Positions 6,576-10,999 of a DNA stretch of 10,999 nucleotides are shown here, in pieces. The notes under the pieces are model-generated. The model had not been told where the DNA came from, did not search any database, and was given only the letters and a program-made list of their open reading frames with translations. The DNA is from a bacterium (GTDB lineage Bacteria > Desulfobacterota > JAPLJL01), in NCBI GenBank assembly GCA_028713675.1, contig JAQTNV010000083.1, forward strand, positions 1 through 10,999, in the 5' to 3' direction. Each line of letters starts with the position of its first letter. Positions within the stretch are counted from its first letter, which is position 1. Position numbers and translations under genes: made by a program.

Positions 6576-6596
6576 GTTCACCGGCCGCCGGTTAAC
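6576..6596. promoter_or_regulatory. Near-palindrome upstream of the radical SAM gene, possible operator
   Basis: GTTCACCGGC, one central C, then GCCGGTTAAC. The arms pair at 9 of 10 positions. It begins 18 bases upstream of the start codon at 6557, a place where a repressor could act or where an mRNA hairpin could affect translation. The rest of the 186-base gap is AT-rich and may hold a promoter, but I cannot identify convincing -35 and -10 boxes. Confidence 0.3.
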
Positions 6597-6708
6597 AACC
6601 AATCCCAAGCAAATATAATCCAAAAAGCTCTTTTATTCCTTCCTGAATATTTCCTTCCGCTTTTTTCAATAAACTGGACACGGGTTTTTAGTTTCTGTTT
6701 TCCTTGGC

Positions 6709-6729
6709 CTGCAACCTGCGACCTGCTGC
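6709..6729. repeat. Short heptad repeat downstream of the cysteine-rich Fe-S gene
   Basis: Three units on the plus strand: CTGCAAC, CTGCGAC, CTGCTGC, 14 bases past the stop of the upstream gene. It is short but shares the 7-bp period of the other arrays. Confidence 0.5.
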
Positions 6730-6743
6730 CGGCTCCTGACTTA

Positions 6744-7565
6744 TTAACTTATATTTATTCCCTCGAAATATTCAAGCAGGTCATTTTCCACGGCGTCCTT
6801 CCCGCCGGACACGATCTCGATCGCCTTCGGAGGGCAGTGGTGGGCGCACAATCCGCAGCCGAGGCAGGACTCCCCGATCCGGGGCTTCCCTTCGACCATC
6901 TCGATGATTCCCACCGGGCAGATATCCCGGCAGGCACCGCACCCGGTGCACCCTTCCCCGAGCCGGGCCATATAGCCGATGCCCTTGAACCTCCCCCGGG
7001 AGGCCGGCCCCAGGTGCCTGATGTTCCGCAGGGCCAGGCAGCAGCAGGGGCAGCACTGGCAGATTTCCAGCATCCGGAGGCCTTCCTTCTTCTCGTTGGC
7101 CAGGAGATTAACCTCGCCCTTGATCCACATCACCATGTGGACCAGCCCCAGGTCCCGGGCTTTCCGGACGACGGCCAGGGATTCTTCGACGGAAACCTCG
7201 CGGGCGATCCCCTCCTTCACCATCCCGCGGGTGGCCTCCCCCAGCATCAGGCACCCGATCTCGTGGGGATATTTCCGGCAGTTCATCCCCGCCCGGCAGA
7301 AGCACCAATTCAGGAGAACCCGGTAACTGGCTTTCTCGATGATTTTCGCCAGCAGATCGTAGGGCAGGACCCGGCTGGGGCCCACCGGGACGTCCTGGTT
7401 AAGGGAAACCACCCTCCCCCGGGTCCTCCGGGTATCGCGGAATCCGAAAAACCAGGGCTCGACCAGAAACCGGCCGAGCACCGGGATCCGGATCTGCCGG
7501 GCGAACCAGTTGATCGCCGGGGCAAACCGGGTGATCCGCTCGAAATCTTTCTTGCTGATAGTCAT
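6744..7565 (-). CDS. Cysteine-rich 4Fe-4S ferredoxin-type protein
   Basis: A 273-residue soluble iron-sulfur protein with 18 cysteines. The C-terminal third is a two-cluster ferredoxin domain: C206, C209, C212, C216 (CTGCGACRDICP) and C234, C237, C240, C244 (CLGCGLCAHHCP). Upstream are two further cysteine groups: WCFCRAGMNCRKYPHEIGCL (C88, C90, C96, C105) and CQCCPCCC (C169, C171, C172, C174-C176). These could bind an extra cluster or metal. The same general plan is seen in uncharacterised anaerobe proteins; I know no assigned reaction. Its position between radical SAM genes, 30 bases after the tandem paralogue, suggests it may supply electrons to them for reductive SAM cleavage; that is inference. 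The ATG at 7565 lies in an AT-rich leader without a Shine-Dalgarno. Confidence 0.87.
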   Translation of the reverse strand: MTISKKDFERITRFAPAINWFARQIRIPVLGRFLVEPWFFGFRDTRRTRGRVVSLNQDVPVGPSRVLPYDLLAKIIEKASYRVLLNWCFCRAGMNCRKYPHEIGCLMLGEATRGMVKEGIAREVSVEESLAVVRKARDLGLVHMVMWIKGEVNLLANEKKEGLRMLEICQCCPCCCLALRNIRHLGPASRGRFKGIGYMARLGEGCTGCGACRDICPVGIIEMVEGKPRIGESCLGCGLCAHHCPPKAIEIVSGGKDAVENDLLEYFEGINIS

Positions 7566-7595
7566 ATTAAATATTCAATTCAATCTTGATTATGA

Positions 7596-9224
7596 TTAAT
7601 TATAATCCCTTACAATCGTCCGGGGCTGGATGACATCGCTGAAGTACCTGGTTTTCAATTCCTGACCTTTCCCCAATAAGCCGAAGGCCGCGGCCAGGAC
7701 CCGCTCATCTATCCTTATCCGGCCGAAGTCTTTTTCGATTTCTTTTCTGAGCTCCCGGATTTTCCCCTCCATTTCCCCGGTCGGGGCCAGCATTTCCGCC
7801 GCCCGGAGGAGAAGCCGGTAATGCCCCATGTGGCTTTTGATCGCCTCCGCCCGGCGCCGCAGCATCTCGCTTCCCGAGTCCAGGAGGTTCGGGTAGGCCT
7901 CGTAATTGACCCGGATCCAGCGGACAAAACCCGGGCCCAGTTCCGCATAGTCTTTCTCGTACGCCCGGCGCTGAACCGCCTCCGACTCCCGCAGTGAAAA
8001 GTGCGGGTGCTTGAACCAGATCTGCTTGAAGCCGTGCCGGTCCTCGAGCGGGATCGAGTTCAGAATCCGTCCTTCCGCCTGATATTTCCGCCAGAGGGCC
8101 GTCCCCTGGGCTGGGGAGATATGGGCGAACTGGGAAAAAGTGGGGTTCAGGGAAAGATGCCAGTCAATGTCCTCGCCGATGTTTTCCCGGGTATGTTCGT
8201 CAAAGCATAGGATCGAGGAAAGCACGGTCTTGATCCCGTAGCGGTGAAGTTCCCGCACCAGCCGGGGGAGATCCGCTCCGGCGTTCTTGCGGTAGGGGCG
8301 GAATTTCGATTCGACCCCGATCCAGACCACTTCGATCCCGAGTTCGGAAAGGAACCTCGGGTCCAGGCGGGAAAGATGGTTCGCCGAGCCGAAGGAAAGC
8401 AGGATGGGGTAATACTTTTTCGCGGCCTGGAGCCGGGCGTGCAGTTCCTCCAGGCGGGCCGGGTCGGAGAAAAAGTTTTCATCCCCGATCAGGAGAAAAT
8501 TCTTGAACTTAAGCTCGCGCTCATACCGCTCCATCAGATGGAATATTTCCGCTCCGCCCCGGAGAAAGCTGATCCGGCGCGGGGTGAAAAACTGGCCGCT
8601 GGAACAGAAGTCGCAGCCCTCGGCGCAGCCCACCCCGGTCACGATCACCCCCGCGCCGTTGCCGTGGGGATAAATCCCCAGGATCCGGTATAAGGACGCG
8701 ATGAACCGGGCCGGGAGCCCCATGGTGCCGAGAAACTCGTAAGTCTCGAGGAGAGGGTGGCGGAAGCAGAACTCCTCCGGTTCCCCCAGAAGCTTCCGGA
8801 GAAAGCCGATCCCCTCGCCCTGGCAGACGTGATCCGGGGCCAGGATGCTCTCGATATCTTCGATCATGGTTCCGAAACCGCCGATGATCACTTGGGACCG
8901 GGGTGACAATTCCCGGGCGGTCTCCACCATCTTCTTGGCTTTCAGGAAGGTCGGCTGGATGAAGGAAATCCCGACGTAATCATACCCCTGCTTTAATTCC
9001 TCCTCGTATCTTTCCAGGGTGGGCCAGTCAAGGACCGTCACCGGGTGTTCGAGGTTGGCGGCGATGATGTGCAGCTGGTGGGAATACTGTCTTTCCCGGA
9101 GACTGAACACCCCCTGGTAGCGGGTAAGCTGGTTGTGGAAAGTGTCGGGGACGATCTCCTTCCGGGTATAGGCGTTGTCCACCGCGCAGGGCTTGAAAAC
9201 TGAAGTGAGCAGGACCCGGGTCAT
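7596..9224 (-). CDS. B12-binding-type radical SAM protein, tandem paralogue A
   Basis: A radical SAM enzyme of 542 residues from the ATG at 9224; a TTG at 9233 would add three residues. Neither has a Shine-Dalgarno, and ATG with MTRVLLTSVF is the more natural beginning. The N-terminal part (HSHQ-like SHQLHIIAANLEHPVTVLDW, YDYVGISFIQPTFLKAKK, VIIGGFGTM, CQGEGIGFLRKLLGE) has the alternating pattern of a cobalamin-binding Rossmann fold but no DxHxxG motif. The radical SAM triad is C200, C204, C207 (GCAEGCDFC). GDENFFSD and VWIGVESKF follow in the core. The last 130 residues are helical, charged and cysteine-free, so there is no SPASM domain. It is a close relative of the neighbouring 9371-10999 protein. 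The product is unknown; methylation or another C-C bond reaction on a lipid or cofactor would fit the class. Confidence 0.9.
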   Translation of the reverse strand: MTRVLLTSVFKPCAVDNAYTRKEIVPDTFHNQLTRYQGVFSLRERQYSHQLHIIAANLEHPVTVLDWPTLERYEEELKQGYDYVGISFIQPTFLKAKKMVETARELSPRSQVIIGGFGTMIEDIESILAPDHVCQGEGIGFLRKLLGEPEEFCFRHPLLETYEFLGTMGLPARFIASLYRILGIYPHGNGAGVIVTGVGCAEGCDFCSSGQFFTPRRISFLRGGAEIFHLMERYERELKFKNFLLIGDENFFSDPARLEELHARLQAAKKYYPILLSFGSANHLSRLDPRFLSELGIEVVWIGVESKFRPYRKNAGADLPRLVRELHRYGIKTVLSSILCFDEHTRENIGEDIDWHLSLNPTFSQFAHISPAQGTALWRKYQAEGRILNSIPLEDRHGFKQIWFKHPHFSLRESEAVQRRAYEKDYAELGPGFVRWIRVNYEAYPNLLDSGSEMLRRRAEAIKSHMGHYRLLLRAAEMLAPTGEMEGKIRELRKEIEKDFGRIRIDERVLAAAFGLLGKGQELKTRYFSDVIQPRTIVRDYN

Positions 9225-9231
9225 GGCGGTC

Positions 9232-9259
9232 AAAAGTTAAAAGTGAAAAGTGAAAAGGT
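9232..9259. repeat. Heptad repeat upstream of radical SAM paralogue A
   Basis: Four units on the plus strand: AAAAGTT, AAAAGTG, AAAAGTG, AAAAGGT. They lie 8 bases before the ATG at 9224 and so occupy the ribosome-binding region. They are inverted relative to the 9315-9391 array, with about 55 bases between. Confidence 0.75.
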
Positions 9260-9314
9260 TGGAAACATAAACAATTTATTGAAAATTAAACCCGTATTAC
9301 CGAAACAAGTCTTT

Positions 9315-9391
9315 TTACTTCTTACTTTTTACTTCTTACTTTTTACTTCTTACTTCTTACTTCTAACGTCTTACTTCTTATCTTTCACTTT
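9315..9391. repeat. Eleven-unit heptad array at the 3' end of radical SAM paralogue B
   Basis: Plus-strand units: TTACTTC, TTACTTT, TTACTTC, TTACTTT, TTACTTC (three times), TAACGTC, TTACTTC, TTATCTT, TCACTTT. This is the longest array in the window (77 bp). The last three units are inside the coding sequence and provide the stop codon (9371-9373). Confidence 0.85.
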
Positions 9392-10999
9392 CAGGTTGCC
9401 CGGGATCACGCCCAGGCCCTGGTCCCGATTCCGCTCGTCGTAATGTGTCGTCACGGTTTTCGGCTGGATCGCGTCGTTCCAACGCCGGATCCGGAACTCG
9501 TGCCCCTTGCCGAAGGGATAGATGGCCGCGGCCACCGCCTGCTCGAAGAGGGTCGTCCGGCCGAAATCCTTTTCGATCGCCTTCCGGAGATCCCGGATCT
9601 GCATTCTCATCTTCTCGGTCGGGACCAGCATCTCCGCGGCCCGGAGCATGATCCGGTAATCCCCGACCCGGTCCCGGAACAGATCGGCCCGGCGCTTGAG
9701 CATCGCGCTTCCGGAATTCAGGAAATTCGGGTAAGCCTCGTAATTGACCCGGACCCAGCGGGCAAAGCTGGGGCCCAGTTCGTTAAAATCCTTCTCGTAG
9801 GCCGCCACCTGGATCCGCTCGGACTCGAGGGGGGTAAAGTGGGGATGCTTGAACCAGATCTGTTTGAAGGCGTGCCGCTCCTCGAGCGGGATGGAATGCA
9901 GGATCCTCCCCTCTTCCTTCATCCGGCGCCAGACGACGGTCCCCTGCGCGGGGGAGAAATGGGCAAACTGGCTGTAAACCGGGTTCAGGGAAAGATGATA
10001 ATCGATGTCCTCCTGGATATTTTCCCGGTTATGCTCGTCCAGGCAGAGAATCGAGGAAAGAATGGGCTTGATCCCGTAACGCCGGAACTCCCGGATCAGG
10101 CCGGGGATGTCGATCCCGGCATTTTTCGGGTATTGGCGGAACTTGGACTCGATCCCGATCCAGACCACCTCGAGCCCGATCTCGGCCAGGAACTTGGGAT
10201 CATACTGGGCCAGGTGATTCATCGAGCTGAACGAAAGGTGGATCCCGAAGTATTTTTCCCGGTCCCGCAGGCAGCGGTGGAATTCCTCCATTCTTCCCTG
10301 GTCGGAAAAAACGTTCTCGTCGCCGACCAGGAGAATATTATCGATTCCGAAAACCCGGTCGTAGGCCTGGGCCAGGTCGAAAATCTCCCGCCCGCTCCGG
10401 ATGAAGGGGATCCGGCGGGGGGAAAAAAACTGGCCGCTGGAGCAGAAATCGCACCCCCCGTTGCAGCCCACCCCGGTCACGATCACCCCGCCCCGGTTCC
10501 GCCAGCGGAGCTTGGGGAAAAAGGGGCCGGCCATGGCCGCGAGGAAGCGGATGGGAAGTCCCATTATCCCCATGAATTCCACCGTCGGCAGGAGCGGATG
10601 GCGGAACCGGTATTCCTCCGGCTCACCCAGGAGCTTCCGCATGAACCCGATCCCTTCCCCTCGGCAGACATGATCCACGTCCATGATGCTCTCAATGTCG
10701 TCGATCATGGTGCCGAAACTTCCGATGATTATCTTGGACCGGGGGGACAATTCCCGGGCCACCTCCGCCATTTTCTTGGCCTTGAGGAAATTGGGCTGGA
10801 TGAAGGAGATCCCGATGTAATCGTAATCTTTTTTCAGTTCTTCCTCGTAGCGCGCGAGGGTCGGCCAGTCCAGCACCGTGACCGGGTGCTCGAGGTTGGC
10901 GGCGATGATGTGGAGCTGGTGGGAGTGGCTGCGGTCCCGGTGGCTGAAGATGCCCTGATGCATGGTGATCTGGTTATGCATCAGCTCGGGCTTGTTTTC
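9371..10999 (-). CDS. B12-binding-type radical SAM protein, tandem paralogue B, 5' end outside the window
   Basis: The frame is open to the right edge. The residues before the first ATG at 10981 (KPEL, then MHNQITMHQG) align with an internal part of paralogue A (VPDTFHNQLTRYQG), so the true start lies beyond the window, roughly 25-30 codons away. Counting from the M at 10981, the radical SAM cysteines are C173, C177 and C180 (GCNGGCDFC), preceded by the same Rossmann-like domain as A (HSHQLHIIAANLEHPVTVLDW, YDYIGISFIQPNFLKAKK). It differs most from A just before the triad (PFFPKLRWRNR against RILGIYPHGNG) and at the C-terminus. There it runs about 21 residues past the end of A (DERNRDQGLGVIPGNLKVKDKK); the last seven residues and the stop are encoded by the heptad array. 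Function unknown, as for A. Confidence 0.9.
   Translation of the reverse strand, partial: ENKPELMHNQITMHQGIFSHRDRSHSHQLHIIAANLEHPVTVLDWPTLARYEEELKKDYDYIGISFIQPNFLKAKKMAEVARELSPRSKIIIGSFGTMIDDIESIMDVDHVCRGEGIGFMRKLLGEPEEYRFRHPLLPTVEFMGIMGLPIRFLAAMAGPFFPKLRWRNRGGVIVTGVGCNGGCDFCSSGQFFSPRRIPFIRSGREIFDLAQAYDRVFGIDNILLVGDENVFSDQGRMEEFHRCLRDREKYFGIHLSFSSMNHLAQYDPKFLAEIGLEVVWIGIESKFRQYPKNAGIDIPGLIREFRRYGIKPILSSILCLDEHNRENIQEDIDYHLSLNPVYSQFAHFSPAQGTVVWRRMKEEGRILHSIPLEERHAFKQIWFKHPHFTPLESERIQVAAYEKDFNELGPSFARWVRVNYEAYPNFLNSGSAMLKRRADLFRDRVGDYRIMLRAAEMLVPTEKMRMQIRDLRKAIEKDFGRTTLFEQAVAAAIYPFGKGHEFRIRRWNDAIQPKTVTTHYDERNRDQGLGVIPGNLKVKDKK

Noticed and set aside
6837-7589. Plus-strand open frame (250 codons) antisense to the cysteine-rich Fe-S protein
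   Set aside because: Mirror of the cysteine-rich gene, with no recognisable fold.

Overview
The window is a one-way stretch of genes, all read from the minus strand. It looks like an anaerobic, fairly GC-rich bacterium. The evidence is heterodisulfide reductase subunits (HdrC, HdrB), an FdhD-like maturation protein, a cysteine-rich ferredoxin-like protein and three radical SAM enzymes, all oxygen-sensitive or iron-sulfur chemistry. A sulfate reducer, syntroph or relative (Desulfobacterota-like) would fit, but the taxon is an inference.

In order of transcription (right to left): a B12-binding-type radical SAM protein cut by the right edge (9371-10999); its close tandem paralogue (7596-9224); an 18-cysteine protein with two C-terminal [4Fe-4S] ferredoxin motifs (6744-7565); a third, less related radical SAM protein of the B12-binding type (5073-6557); an unlisted 52-residue single-span membrane protein with the best ribosome binding site in the window (4904-5062); a polytopic membrane protein resembling RgtA/PMT-type lipid-linked sugar transferases (3247-4788); a headless C-terminal fragment of a cysteine-rich-domain Fe-S oxidoreductase (about 3087-3257); a YegS/DagK-type lipid kinase (2129-3076); an FdhD homologue without the usual CxxC (1169-2011); hdrC (595-1176); and hdrB, cut by the left edge (1-462).

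The left part (fdhD, hdrC, hdrB) is an electron-transfer module. fdhD and hdrC overlap by 8 bases. No hdrA or formate dehydrogenase is in view. The middle (membrane transferase and lipid kinase, perhaps the small membrane protein) suggests envelope lipid or glycan work. The right part is a radical SAM block whose substrate cannot be read from the sequence.

The most unusual feature is a set of degenerate heptanucleotide (7-bp period) tandem repeats. They lie in four of the intergenic gaps, overlap the stop codons of two genes, and sit in frame inside the 5073-6557 radical SAM gene. In two gaps, and more weakly inside that gene, arrays occur as inverted pairs around a 20-55 bp spacer. No gap without a gene exceeds 300 bases. 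I saw no tRNA, rRNA, CRISPR array, transposase or convincing intrinsic terminator.
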